A stretch of 59,065 nucleotides of DNA from Variovorax sp. Its GTDB lineage: Bacteria; Pseudomonadota; Gammaproteobacteria; Burkholderiales; Burkholderiaceae_C. The DNA is taken from NCBI GenBank assembly GCA_017744285.1, contig JAGIBP010000021.1:1-59065 (forward strand), written 5' to 3'. Below, one piece after another: positions 42,411 to 52,771 of the stretch. How positions within the stretch are numbered: the first letter of the stretch is position 1; each line of letters begins with the position of its first letter. The notes below the pieces were generated by a model. The model searched no databases. It saw nothing but the letters and a program-made list of their open reading frames with translations, and was not told where the DNA came from. Made by a program: the position numbers and the translations under genes.

Positions 42411-42937
42411 CGGGCGAGCCAGCTCCAGAGCTCGAAGCGCGCCTGCGTGGTGTCGCGCAGGAACTGGCGATAGCCGATCAGCACGGCCAGGGGGGCCTCG
42501 GCGCGCACCACGACGCGTTCACCCTGCGCGTCTTCCTCGACGACCTTCGCGCCGCGGCGCGCCAGTTCCTCGCGCACGTGGGCGGCATGGGCGATGGGCA
42601 CCTGCACGCGCACGAACATCACCGGCTGCAGGCGCGTGCCGTCGTCCACGCGCAAGGCGCCGTGCGCGCGCGGCGCACCGAAGCGCACCGAGCCGCCGAA
42701 CGCGGCGGCCACCAGCGGCGCAGCCTCTTCCAGCGTCTGTTCGTCGGTGGCGCACAGGGTGAACTGTTCGCCGTCGTCCACCAGCAGCCAGCGTTCGGGC
42801 TTCGAGAGCCACTCGGTCGCCCCGCTGTCGCGCAGCGAAGCGAGCTTCTGCGCGCTCGCGGAAACCGCCTGGCGCAGCGGATAGGGCTCCAGCGCGCGGT
42901 CGTCGAGCCTGGCCTTCGGGGGTGGGGTCGCGCTCAT
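42374..42937 (-). CDS. Free-standing EF-G C-terminal-domain-like protein
   Basis: 187 residues. The last 90 match the C-terminal (domain V) pattern of elongation factor G: PVMFVRVQVPIAHAAHVREE, then LARRGAKVVEEDA and APLAVLIGYRQFLRDTTQAR. The GTPase domain is entirely missing. Domain V of EF-G contacts the ribosome, so this could be a ribosome-associated regulator or a domain copy with a different role. It follows the Rnk-like gene by 15 bp on the same strand and ends convergently over the 42105 gene. Confidence 0.65.
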   Translation of the reverse strand: MSATPPPKARLDDRALEPYPLRQAVSASAQKLASLRDSGATEWLSKPERWLLVDDGEQFTLCATDEQTLEEAAPLVAAAFGGSVRFGAPRAHGALRVDDGTRLQPVMFVRVQVPIAHAAHVREELARRGAKVVEEDAQGERVVVRAEAPLAVLIGYRQFLRDTTQARFELWSWLARYEASGAWTPSR

Positions 42938-42952
42938 GGTTGCCCGGCCGCG

Positions 42953-43354
42953 TCAGACGGTGTATTCGCCGGCGGCCTCGGGCTGGTAGAGGATCTCCTC
43001 GACCCGTGCGCTGCGCTCCTCGCCGCCGGGCGTCTGCCACCGCGCCGTGGCGCCCAGGCGCAGCCCGATCAGGCCCATGCCGACCGGCGAGAGCACCGAC
43101 AGGAAGCCCTTCGCCGGATCGGCCTCGCGCGGGTAGCAGAGCGTCATCGTGTCGCGCTGCCCGCTGCGGGCGTCGACGAGCGTGACGCGCGAATGCATGG
43201 TCACGATGTCGGCCGGCACCTCGCGCGAGCGCATCAGCTCGGCGCTGTCGAGCAGCGATTCGAGCGCCGGATGCACCCGGGCGTCCAGCAGCTTCGCGAG
43301 GCGGACGTGATCGAGTTCGGTGAGCACGCGCTCGCCGTGAATGTTCTCTGCCAT
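42953..43354 (-). CDS. rnk: Rnk/GreA-C-terminal domain protein
   Basis: 133 residues. A short helical N-terminus (LTELDHVRLAKLLDARVHPA) is followed by the FKBP-like GreA/GreB C-terminal fold (MHSRVTLVDARSGQRDTMTL, VLSPVGMGLIGLRLG). This is the layout of Rnk, the regulator of nucleoside diphosphate kinase, which binds RNA polymerase near the secondary channel without the long coiled-coil cleavage arm. The start is placed where the homology begins. It is co-directional with the EF-G-like gene. Confidence 0.85.
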   Translation of the reverse strand: MAENIHGERVLTELDHVRLAKLLDARVHPALESLLDSAELMRSREVPADIVTMHSRVTLVDARSGQRDTMTLCYPREADPAKGFLSVLSPVGMGLIGLRLGATARWQTPGGEERSARVEEILYQPEAAGEYTV

Positions 43355-43603
43355 GAAAGACTCTCCAGTCGATGCGGCCTGTTGAAAGAAGCGGCCGCTG
43401 TCGCGCGGGGCTGGAGCCCGGCGATCGAAGGTTGCGCTAAAGAGGGGGGAGAGGGGATCGCCGGGCGGTGGAGGGTGCGGCCGGCTGGCGCAGCCCCGCC
43501 ATGCCGGCCAGGGGCGTGGCGGCGTGATGGTGGGCGAAGAGGGCGGGAGCGCGCATCCGCCGATTGTAGGCCGCGGGCCCATCGGCAGTACGATGAACGC
43601 GCC

Positions 43604-46600
43604 ATGGCCTGTCCTGCATGCGGGTTCGAAGCCGATGCCTCGTTCGCCTTCTGTCCGAAGTGCGGCCAGCGCCTCGCCGTGGCGGCCGCGGAGCCGGAGC
43701 CGGAATCGGACCGGCGGCCGGTCACGGTCATGTTCGCCGACCTGGCTGGGTTCACGGCCCTGAGCGAATCGCTCGACCCCGAGGTGGTGCGCGCCCTGCA
43801 GACCGAACTCTTCGCCGAAATGGCGGCGACCCTTCACGCGCTGGACGGCTTCGTCGAGAAGTACGTCGGCGATGCGGTGATGGCGGTGTTCGGGGCGCCG
43901 CTCGCGCATGACGACGACCCGCTGCGCGCCGTGAGCGCGGCCCTGGCGCTGCACCGCGGCGCCTCGGCGCTGAGCGCGCGCTGGGCGCCGCGCCTGGGCC
44001 GCCCCCTGGCCCTGCACATCGGCATCAACACCGGGCCGGTGGTCGCGGGGCGCATCGGCGCCAGTGCGGCCGCGACCTATGCGGTGACCGGGGACACCGT
44101 GAATGCCGCCGCGCGCCTGCAGTCCGCCGCCCGCGCGGGCGAGACACTCGTCAGCCGCTCGACGTGGGAGCTCACGCGGCATGCCTACGGCTTCGAGGAA
44201 CTGCCGCCGCTGCCGCTCAAGGGCAAGAGCCAGCCGGTGGTCGCGTACCGCCTGGGTGCGGCGCTCGGCGCGCCGCGGGCCGCGCGCGGGTTGCAGGCGC
44301 ATGGCCTTGCGACGCCCCTCGTCGGCAGGGAATCGGACCTCGATGCGCTGGTGAGCGCCTTCGAGGCCATGCGCGCCGGGCAGTGCCAGCTGGTGAGCCT
44401 CGTCGCCGAGGCCGGTGGCGGCAAGAGCCGGCTGCTGGCGGAGTTCATCGCGCAGTTGCGCGCCTACGGCAGGCTCTCGGGCGTGGCGTTGCGCAGTGCC
44501 GCGTGCTCGTCGCTGGGCGAGCGTCCCTATGGCGTGCCCGCCGCGCTGCTGCGCGACGCCTACGGACTGTCAGCGCAGGAGCCGCTCGCCGACGCACGGC
44601 GCAAGATCGCGGCGGCGCTCGCCGGGATGGGCGTGGGAGACGCCGAACGCGAGCAGGTGGCGAGCTACCTCGGCTGCGTGCTCGGCCTCGAAGCCGACGA
44701 CGCGCACACGCGCTACCTCGACCCGGAGCAGCTCAAGCGGCAGATCTTCTCGGCCTTGCTCGCGATCATCCGGCAGCGCCTGCAGCGCGAGCCGGTGATG
44801 CTGGTGGTGGAGGATCTCCATTGGGCCGACGCGGCGTCGCTCGAGGTGCTGCGCTACCTGCTGGACCAGCTGGACGGCCGGCCCTTCATGCTCCTGGTGA
44901 CCCATCGTCCGGCGCCCGCGGCCGAGGTGCTGGCCGGCGGGGCCGCCGCACACACGCGCATCACGCTGGAACCGCTCTCGCCGGCGTGCAGCGCCCGCCT
45001 CCTCGACGGGCTGTTCGGCGCCTCGCGGCGCACCTTGCCCGACGAACTGCGCTTGCGCATCGTCGACCATGCCGGCGGCAATCCGCTCTTCCTCGAGGAG
45101 ATGGTGCGCGCGCTGATCGCCGACGGGGTGCTGCAGCGGCAGGGCGACGCATGGACCTATCGCCCGCGCGCCGCGGCCGAGCAAGTGCCGCTGACCATCC
45201 ATGGATTGCTGCTCGGCCGCATCGACCGGCTGCCGGCGCCGGTGCGCCAGACGCTGCGCGAAGCCGCGGTGATCGGACCGGTGTTTTCCGAGGCGCTGCT
45301 GCGCGACGTCGCGACCGAACGCGCGGGTGCGCTGACCGATGCGCTGGGCGCACTCGTCGAGGCCGGCCTCTTGTCGGTGGCGCAGTCCGCGCCGGGCACG
45401 CAGGGTGCGCGCGCCGGGGAACGGCAGTTCCGCTTCCGCCACGGCCTGTTCCAAGAGGTGGCCTACGAGACCCTGCTGGTGCGCAGGCGCACCGAGCTGC
45501 ACACGCGCATCGGCGAGGGGCTCGAGCGCCTTTGCGGCGGCGCGCCGCGCGACCAGGAGGCGCTGCAGGCGCTGGCCCATCACTTCCGCCTCGGCAGCGA
45601 CCCGGCGCGCGCGGTGCACTACCTCGTCGCCGCGGGCGACTGGGCGCGCAAGACCTACGCCAATGCGGATGCGATCCGGCACTACGAACTCGCGCTGGAG
45701 ACGCTGGCGGCCGCCGGACACGGCGCGCAGCCCGGGGAGCGCCTCGCGATCCGCGAGCGGCTGGCCGACGTGCTCGCGCCCGCCGGCCGGCTGGCCGATG
45801 CCGCGGCGCACCTCGAGGCCGTGCGCGAGGGCCACGCGCGCACGGGCGACCGCGTGGACGAGGCGCGGGTGCTGCGCAAGATCGCGGCTCTGCACTGGGA
45901 GGCCGGGGAACGCGATCTGGCCCGCCAGTGTCTCGAGGCCGGCTTGCGGCTGATGGACACGTCGCTCCCGAATCCCGAACTCGGCTGGCTGTACCAGAAG
46001 ATGGGCGAGCTCGCCTTTCGCAGCGGCGACAGCCAGGGGGCGCTCGCGTGGAGCGGGCGCGCCCTGGCGCATCTGCGGGAGGCATCGCGCGCGAGAGGCC
46101 TTCCGGCCGAGCCCGCCCAGCGCGAAGGCCGCGCCGCGGTCGCGCTCGCGCTCAACACGCAGGGCGTGGCGCTGGCCCGGCTGGACCGGCTCGACGAGGC
46201 CGTCGAACGCCTCGAGCAGAGCGTGGACATGGCGCGCTCGGCGGACCTTCCGCAGGCCGAATGCCGCGCGCTGTCGAACCTGGGCGTGCTCTACAGCGGC
46301 AGCGATCCGCAGCGTGCCATCGAGGCCTGCGAGCGCGGATTGCAGACCGCGCATCGCATCGGCGACCTCGGGCTGCAATCGAGGCTCTCGGCCAACCTCG
46401 CGGTCGCGTACTGCACCTTGACCAACCGCTGCGACGAGCGCGGCATGGTCGCGGCCCATGACGCCATCCGCATCGACCGCAGCACGGGGCAGCTCGATCA
46501 CCTGGCGGTCTCGCTGGTGGTGCTGGCCCAGATCTACCAATGCCACGGCGATCCGGCGCGCGCCCTGCGCCACTACCAGGAAGCCCTGGCGCTGGCCGAG

Positions 46601-46771
46601 AAGTCGGGCGAGCCGCAACTGCTCTTCCCGTGCTACGACGGCCTGGCGACCCTGCATCTCGACCTGGACCAGGGCGAGCAAGCCGAGCGCTACATGGCGC
46701 TGGCACAGGCGCTGTGCGAACGCGCGGGGCTCGATCCGGATGCGCTGGTCGTGCTGCCGTTCCTCGCTTAG
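43604..46771 (+). CDS. Zinc-ribbon/class III cyclase/AAA ATPase/TPR signalling protein
   Basis: 1055 residues. A zinc ribbon with two CxxC pairs (ACPACGF and CPKCG, residues 3-20) precedes a class III nucleotide cyclase domain (about 37-210) that keeps both metal Asp residues (VMFADLAGFT; VEKYVGDAVMAVFG) and INTGPVVAGR. An ATPase of the STAND type follows (SLVAEAGGGKSRLLAEF near 267; Walker B LVVEDLHWADAASLEVL), then about 450 residues of TPR repeats. Such fusions are widespread in proteobacteria and are presumed cAMP-making or signal-integrating proteins, but few have been studied. It stands alone and is divergent from rnk. Confidence 0.88.
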   Translation: MACPACGFEADASFAFCPKCGQRLAVAAAEPEPESDRRPVTVMFADLAGFTALSESLDPEVVRALQTELFAEMAATLHALDGFVEKYVGDAVMAVFGAPLAHDDDPLRAVSAALALHRGASALSARWAPRLGRPLALHIGINTGPVVAGRIGASAAATYAVTGDTVNAAARLQSAARAGETLVSRSTWELTRHAYGFEELPPLPLKGKSQPVVAYRLGAALGAPRAARGLQAHGLATPLVGRESDLDALVSAFEAMRAGQCQLVSLVAEAGGGKSRLLAEFIAQLRAYGRLSGVALRSAACSSLGERPYGVPAALLRDAYGLSAQEPLADARRKIAAALAGMGVGDAEREQVASYLGCVLGLEADDAHTRYLDPEQLKRQIFSALLAIIRQRLQREPVMLVVEDLHWADAASLEVLRYLLDQLDGRPFMLLVTHRPAPAAEVLAGGAAAHTRITLEPLSPACSARLLDGLFGASRRTLPDELRLRIVDHAGGNPLFLEEMVRALIADGVLQRQGDAWTYRPRAAAEQVPLTIHGLLLGRIDRLPAPVRQTLREAAVIGPVFSEALLRDVATERAGALTDALGALVEAGLLSVAQSAPGTQGARAGERQFRFRHGLFQEVAYETLLVRRRTELHTRIGEGLERLCGGAPRDQEALQALAHHFRLGSDPARAVHYLVAAGDWARKTYANADAIRHYELALETLAAAGHGAQPGERLAIRERLADVLAPAGRLADAAAHLEAVREGHARTGDRVDEARVLRKIAALHWEAGERDLARQCLEAGLRLMDTSLPNPELGWLYQKMGELAFRSGDSQGALAWSGRALAHLREASRARGLPAEPAQREGRAAVALALNTQGVALARLDRLDEAVERLEQSVDMARSADLPQAECRALSNLGVLYSGSDPQRAIEACERGLQTAHRIGDLGLQSRLSANLAVAYCTLTNRCDERGMVAAHDAIRIDRSTGQLDHLAVSLVVLAQIYQCHGDPARALRHYQEALALAEKSGEPQLLFPCYDGLATLHLDLDQGEQAERYMALAQALCERAGLDPDALVVLPFLA

Positions 46772-46789
46772 CGCGGCGGGCCGGTCAGC

Positions 46790-48041
46790 TCACCCCACGG
46801 CGCCCTTCTTGCGCAACTCGGCGATCTCGCGGGCCTCCAGCCCCATCTCCAGCAGGATCGCATCGGTGTCGCCGCCCAGGTGCGGCGCCGCGCTGCGCAC
46901 GCCGCCCGGCGTGAGCGACAGCTTGGGCACGATGCCGGGCACCTCGATCTCGTGGCCGTCGCGTGGTCAGGCGCAGGATCATGTCGCGCGCGCGGTAGTG
47001 CGGGTCCTCGCAGATGTCCTTGGCGGTGTAGACGCGGCCCGCGGGCACGCGGGCCGCCCCCAGCGCGGCCAGCACCTCGGCGATGCTGCGCGCGAGCGTC
47101 CAGGCGCCGATGGCGCCGTCGATCTCGTCCACGCGCGCGACGCGGCCCGCATTGCTTTGCAGGTCGGGCGCGGCGGCGAGGTCGGGGCGGCCGATCGCTT
47201 CCATCAGGCGGCGGAAGATGCTGTCGCCATTGCCCGCGACCAGCACGTAGCCGTCGGCGCAGCGGTAGGCGTTGGAGGGCGCGATGCCTGGCAGGGCGCT
47301 GCCGCCCGCCTCGCGCACCACGCCGAAGGCGCTGTACTCGGGCACCAGGCTTTCCATGACGTTGAACACCGCCTCGTGCAGCGCCACGTCGATGACCTGG
47401 CCCGGCCCGCCGTGCACCGCGCGATGGTAGAGCGCCATCATCACGCCGATCGTGCCGTGGAGCGCGGCCAGCGTGTCGCCGATGGACACGCCGGTGCGCA
47501 CCGGCACGCGTCCCGGCTCGCCGGTGAGGTGCCGCAGGCCGCCCATCGCCTCGCCGATGGCGCCGAAGCCCGGCAGGTCACGGTAGGGGCCGGTCTGGCC
47601 GTAGCCCGAGATGCGCAGCATCACCAGGCGCGGGTTCAGCGCATGCAGCGCGTCCCATCCGAGGCCCCAGCCTTCGAGCGTGCCGGGTCGGAAGTTCTCG
47701 ATCAGCACGTCGGCCTCGGCGATCAGCCGCCGCGCGATGTCCTGCCCCTCGCGCGACCGCAGGTCGAGCGCGATCGAGCGCTTGTTGCGCGATTGCACCT
47801 GCCACCAGACCGAGGTGCCGTCCTGGAGCATCCGCCAGCCGCGCAGCGGATCGCCGCCGCTCGCGCCCGGCTGCGCGGGGTCGGCGGGCGGCTCGATCTT
47901 GATGATGTCGGCGCCGAAGTCGCCGAGCGTCTTGCCGCAGAAGGGGCCGGCGATGAGCTGGCCCATCTCGATCACGCGCAGGCCGGCCAGCGGGCCCTGC
48001 GTCGCGGTGGCGGCTTCCGGCCGGGAATGTGGTTCTGTCAT
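46790..48041 (-). pseudogene. CaiB/BaiF-family CoA-transferase, C-terminal frameshift
   Basis: The reading frame is a class III CoA-transferase for about 355 residues (GLRVIEMGQLIAGPFCGKTL, NKRSIALDLRSREGQDIARR, RISGYGQTGPYRDLPGFGAI, the catalytic Asp region). Near 46961 the frame breaks: the codons for DGHEIEVPGIVPKLSLTPGG continue one base out of step, through one extra or two missing bases, and then run to a natural end at 46790-46792. In the present frame the last 59 residues are unrelated. It is either a young pseudogene or a sequencing error. Start overlaps the glycosyltransferase stop (ATGA). Confidence 0.75.
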
Positions 48042-48991
48042 GGACGGGGTGTCGCGTCGGACTTGAGGTGGCGCTCGCCCACCACCAGCAGGGTCACCCC
48101 GTGCCGGATCAGGTAGAGCATCCACTTGAACTCCTTGACTGCGGGTTTGCGCAAGAGGCCCTTGAGCGTCATCAGCGCCACCTTGAAGTCGCGCAGCGGT
48201 TCGTGCCGGCGGTAGTAGTAGCGCCGCGCGGGGCCGATGACGTGCGCGGTCTCGGGATGGGCGAGGTCGTAGAAATCCCACTTGCGGCGGAATTCCTCGG
48301 CGGTGGAACGGCCAGAGCGCGTGAGGTTCAGGCCGTGCTCGCGCCGGCGGTAGAGCCGGTCCGGCAGGGCATGCACCTCGGCCAGCAGGCTCATCTGGCA
48401 GAAGATGTCGGAGTCCTCGTGCGACCAGTAGCTCTCTTCGTAGAGCGTGGTGCGGCCGAAGACCGAGGCGCGGAAGATCGAGAAGTGGCCCTGGCCGGTG
48501 CTCGAGAAGAAGGCGACGAAGGGCGTGACGATCTCCGAGCTCTTCATCTGGCGCGGGAACGAGAACAGGCCCGGCACGATGCGGCTGCGGAAGCCGCCGT
48601 CCATGTGCTCGCCCGCCGAGGTCATCCGATCGAACTGGCACGAGACCAGGCCGCACTCGGGATGGGCGTCGAGGTGCCCGCCCAGGCGTTCGAGGAAGGT
48701 CGGCGCCAGGAGGTCGTCGCCGTCGAGGAAGGTGATGTACTCGCTCGGCGCCGAGTGGCGGTAGCCCACGTTGCGGCCGGCGGAGGGCCCTTCATTGGCC
48801 TTCTCGATGATCTTGAAGCGCGGATCGCCCGCGCATTCGGCCCGCGCGATGCGGACCGTGTCGTCGGTGCTCCCGTTGTCGACGATCGTGCAGTGCCAGT
48901 CCGTCTCGGTCTGCTTGCGCACGCAGTCGATCGCCTGGCCCACATAGGCCGCGTAGTTGTGGGTCACGATCACGACGAGATGCTTTGTCAC
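48038..48991 (-). CDS. Glycosyltransferase family 2
   Basis: 317 residues with the GT-A N-terminal domain. It has VVIVTHNYAAYVGQAIDCVR, the metal DxD-like motif in EYITFLDGDDLL, and SAGRNVGYRHSAPSE. GTG 48991 is chosen because ggag lies five bases upstream and the fold starts here; ATG 49027 is possible. It overlaps the CoA-transferase start by ATGA, so they share a transcript. The sugar and acceptor are not predictable. Confidence 0.88.
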   Translation of the reverse strand: MTKHLVVIVTHNYAAYVGQAIDCVRKQTETDWHCTIVDNGSTDDTVRIARAECAGDPRFKIIEKANEGPSAGRNVGYRHSAPSEYITFLDGDDLLAPTFLERLGGHLDAHPECGLVSCQFDRMTSAGEHMDGGFRSRIVPGLFSFPRQMKSSEIVTPFVAFFSSTGQGHFSIFRASVFGRTTLYEESYWSHEDSDIFCQMSLLAEVHALPDRLYRRREHGLNLTRSGRSTAEEFRRKWDFYDLAHPETAHVIGPARRYYYRRHEPLRDFKVALMTLKGLLRKPAVKEFKWMLYLIRHGVTLLVVGERHLKSDATPRP

Positions 48992-49116
48992 AGAAGCTCC
49001 ATGAACATGAACCGCGCCATTGTCCACACCTTCGCGCCGCGCTTCCGACGCGGACGCGGGAGGAAATCACGGGCGGCCACAACGTGTGGTGCCGTTGGAT
49101 GCGAAGGGAGGGGGAG

Positions 49117-49190
49117 TGGAGCGGGCGAAGGGAATCGAACCCTCGTATGAAGCTTGGGAAGCTGCCGTTCTGCCATTGAACTACGCCCGC
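49117..49190 (-). tRNA. tRNA-Gly (anticodon CCC)
   Basis: A complete 74-base tRNA including encoded CCA. The acceptor stem is GCGGGCG/CGCCCGC, the T-arm is GAGGGTTCGATTCCC, and the anticodon loop TTCCCAA has CCC at 49156-49158 (seen as GGG on this strand). It closely resembles the E. coli glyU sequence. The anticodon stem has a C-U mismatch at positions 28/42, where E. coli has a pair. Confidence 0.92.
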
Positions 49191-49285
49191 AGCGGCTGCG
49201 CATTCTAGCGCCACTCTCCTACTGCATTGCCCGGCGATGGGACGCAAGATAGTGGATCACGGCCTTCCGGCGCCGCATTCCTTTC

Positions 49286-50368
49286 ATGTATCACTCCATC
49301 CAAGTCTGCCGGGCGGTGGCTGCCATCCTGGTGCTCTTCTTCCACACCGGCGGCAACCTCGCCAAGGACAAGTACTTCGGGGAAGCCGCCGAGCCGCTGG
49401 CGCGGCTGTTCATCTTCGGAGGTTCGGCGGGCGTGGCCTTCTTCTTCGTGCTCAGCGGTTTCATCATCGTGCTGGTCCATGGCGGCGACGTGGGCCATCC
49501 GGAGCGCGCCGGGCGCTACGTGCGCCGCCGGCTCACCCGCATCTACCCGACCTACCTGCTGGTGTTCGCCGCGGTTTATCTCGGCGCGCTGGCCGCGCCC
49601 TCGTTGCGCGACGCGATGCCGAAGGACGCCGTGGTCCTCCTGAGTTCGTTGCTGCTGCTGCCGCAGGATGCCGCCGTGGTGGGCGGTACCGGGGCGCCGG
49701 TGATCGTGGTGGCGTGGTCGCTGCAGTACGAAATGGTCTTCTACGCGCTCGTCGGGCTGGCCGTGCTGCACCCGGTGCTGGGCGGGGCCGCGCTGGCCGC
49801 GCTGGCGCTGAACTTCGCGGTGTCGGGGCTGGGCCTGGGCGGCGCGCAACACTTCCCGGCCTCGTTCTTCGCGAATCCGCTGATGCTGCTGTTCGCCATG
49901 GGCGCGGCGGTGGCGGCCCTGGAGCGCTCGGGCTGGCGAATGCCGCGTCCCGTTCCGGTCGCCATCGCGGCGACCCTCGCCTTCTTCGTGCTCTGCGGCG
50001 TGGCCGAGTGGCGCAATGACGGACACAGCCTGGGCTTCAGCATCGGCTACGGCCTGAGCGGCGCGATCGCGATCGCGGCGCTGACCCAGGCCGAGAGGCA
50101 GCGGCCGGCGCGCTTCGGCAGCCGCGCGGCGTCGCTGCTGGGCGATGCCTCGTACGCGCTCTACCTGATCCACTTTCCGCTCATCGCGGTGCTCTGCAAG
50201 CTCGCCGTCCTGGGCGGATTGCGGGGCGCGTCGGGCGCGCTGGTGTCGTTCGTGCTGATCAGCCTGCTGTGCGTCGGCGCGGCCGTGGTCTTCTACCGAT
50301 GGGTCGAGCGCCCCATCCTGGACGCCTTGTCGCCTGCTCGAAAACGGGGCATCCAGCCCGCCGCCTGA
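49286..50368 (+). CDS. Acyltransferase 3 family membrane protein
   Basis: 360 residues with about ten membrane helices. The catalytic His is in AAILVLFFHTGGNLAKDKY, and SAGVAFFFVLSGFIIVLVHG, YVRRRLTRIYPTYLL and SYALYLIHFP follow, as in OafA/NodX-type O-acyltransferases. Members acetylate or acylate surface sugars and lipids. The neighbours (a glycosyltransferase across the tRNA) are consistent with surface-polysaccharide modification, but they are not co-transcribed with it. Confidence 0.9.
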   Translation: MYHSIQVCRAVAAILVLFFHTGGNLAKDKYFGEAAEPLARLFIFGGSAGVAFFFVLSGFIIVLVHGGDVGHPERAGRYVRRRLTRIYPTYLLVFAAVYLGALAAPSLRDAMPKDAVVLLSSLLLLPQDAAVVGGTGAPVIVVAWSLQYEMVFYALVGLAVLHPVLGGAALAALALNFAVSGLGLGGAQHFPASFFANPLMLLFAMGAAVAALERSGWRMPRPVPVAIAATLAFFVLCGVAEWRNDGHSLGFSIGYGLSGAIAIAALTQAERQRPARFGSRAASLLGDASYALYLIHFPLIAVLCKLAVLGGLRGASGALVSFVLISLLCVGAAVVFYRWVERPILDALSPARKRGIQPAA

Positions 50369-50456
50369 CCCGTTTCGGGGTGCTTGCACCAGACCAGGGC
50401 GCGGAATGCGCGAAAATCGTGGGTTCGATTCTCGAATACACACGGAGCACCCTCAG

Positions 50457-51800
<1,344 letters not shown>

Positions 51801-51808
51801 TTCCCTGA

Positions 51809-52744
51809 TCAGGCGCGCGCCGGCCTCGGCGCGGCGCGCGCGTTCACGTAGACCGCGTAGAGCGAGGTCGTCGCGCAGATGAAGAGGCGGTTGAGCTTCG
51901 GCCCGCCGAAGCACACGTTGGCGGCGACCTCGGGCAGGTGGATCTTGCCGATGCGCTCGCCTTCGGGCGTGTAGCAGTGCACGCCGTCGCCCGCGCTCGT
52001 CCACAAATGGCCCTGGGCGTCGACGCGGAAGCCGTCGAAGAGCCCCGGGTCGCACTGCGCGAAGACTTCGCCGCCGCTCAAGGCGCGCCCGTCGTCCGTC
52101 ACGCGAAAGCGGCGGATGTGGCGCGGGCCGTCCGGCACGTGCGTCGCGCCGGTGTCGGCCACGTACAGCCATTGTTCGTCGGGTGAGAAGGCCAGCCCGT
52201 TCGGCTGCACGAAGCCGTCGCCCACGCGCTCGACCGCGCCGCTGCCGGGGTCGATGCGAAAGACGCAGCGTTCGCCGATTTCGCTCGGCGCGGCGTCGCC
52301 CTCGTAGTCGCTGTCGATGCCGTAGCTCGGGTCGGTGAACCAGATGCTGCCGTCGGACTTGACCACCACGTCGTTCGGCGAGTTCAGCCGCTTGCCGCCG
52401 ACGTGGGATGCCAGCACCGTGCGCGAGCCGTCGTGCTCGATGCGCGAGACGCAGCGGCCCCGGTGCTCGCACGAGATCAGCCGGCCCTGCAGGTCCACCG
52501 TGTGGCCGTTGCTGTTGAAGGCCGGCTGCTGGAACACCGAGACCGATCCGTCGGTCTCGTCCCAGCGCATCACGCGGTCGTTGGGGATGTCCGACCACAC
52601 GAGGTAGCGTCCCGCCGCGAACCAGGCCGGCCCCTCGGCCCAGCGGCAGCCGGTGTAGAGCTTCTCGACGTGCGCATTGGCGTGGACCAGCCGGCCGAAC
52701 CGGGGGTCGATCACCTCGAAGCCGGCATCGGGTTCGATGGTCAT
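51809..52744 (-). CDS. SMP-30/gluconolactonase/LRE-family lactonase
   Basis: 311 residues forming a six-bladed propeller. Metal ligands are visible as Glu in RWAEGPAWF, Asn in LNSPNDVVVK and Asp in FDGFRVDAQG. These enzymes open sugar lactones. It is the last gene of the five-gene ABC operon (26-bp gap to the second permease), suggesting the imported sugar or its oxidised lactone as substrate. Confidence 0.92.
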   Translation of the reverse strand: MTIEPDAGFEVIDPRFGRLVHANAHVEKLYTGCRWAEGPAWFAAGRYLVWSDIPNDRVMRWDETDGSVSVFQQPAFNSNGHTVDLQGRLISCEHRGRCVSRIEHDGSRTVLASHVGGKRLNSPNDVVVKSDGSIWFTDPSYGIDSDYEGDAAPSEIGERCVFRIDPGSGAVERVGDGFVQPNGLAFSPDEQWLYVADTGATHVPDGPRHIRRFRVTDDGRALSGGEVFAQCDPGLFDGFRVDAQGHLWTSAGDGVHCYTPEGERIGKIHLPEVAANVCFGGPKLNRLFICATTSLYAVYVNARAAPRPARA

Positions 52745-52771
52745 GGGTGCTCCTGTTGTGCTTGTGGCGAC

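Noticed and set aside
50379..50390. GGTGC-TT-GCACC dyad upstream of gdhA considered as an NtrC site
   Set aside because: The arms are in the reverse order of the NtrC consensus with a short spacer, and no sigma-54 promoter is visible. It may be chance.
51804..51813. CCTGATCAGG palindrome between gdhA and the SMP-30 gene considered as a terminator
   Set aside because: It is a simple palindrome with no loop and overlaps the 3' end of the lactonase gene. No T-tract follows.
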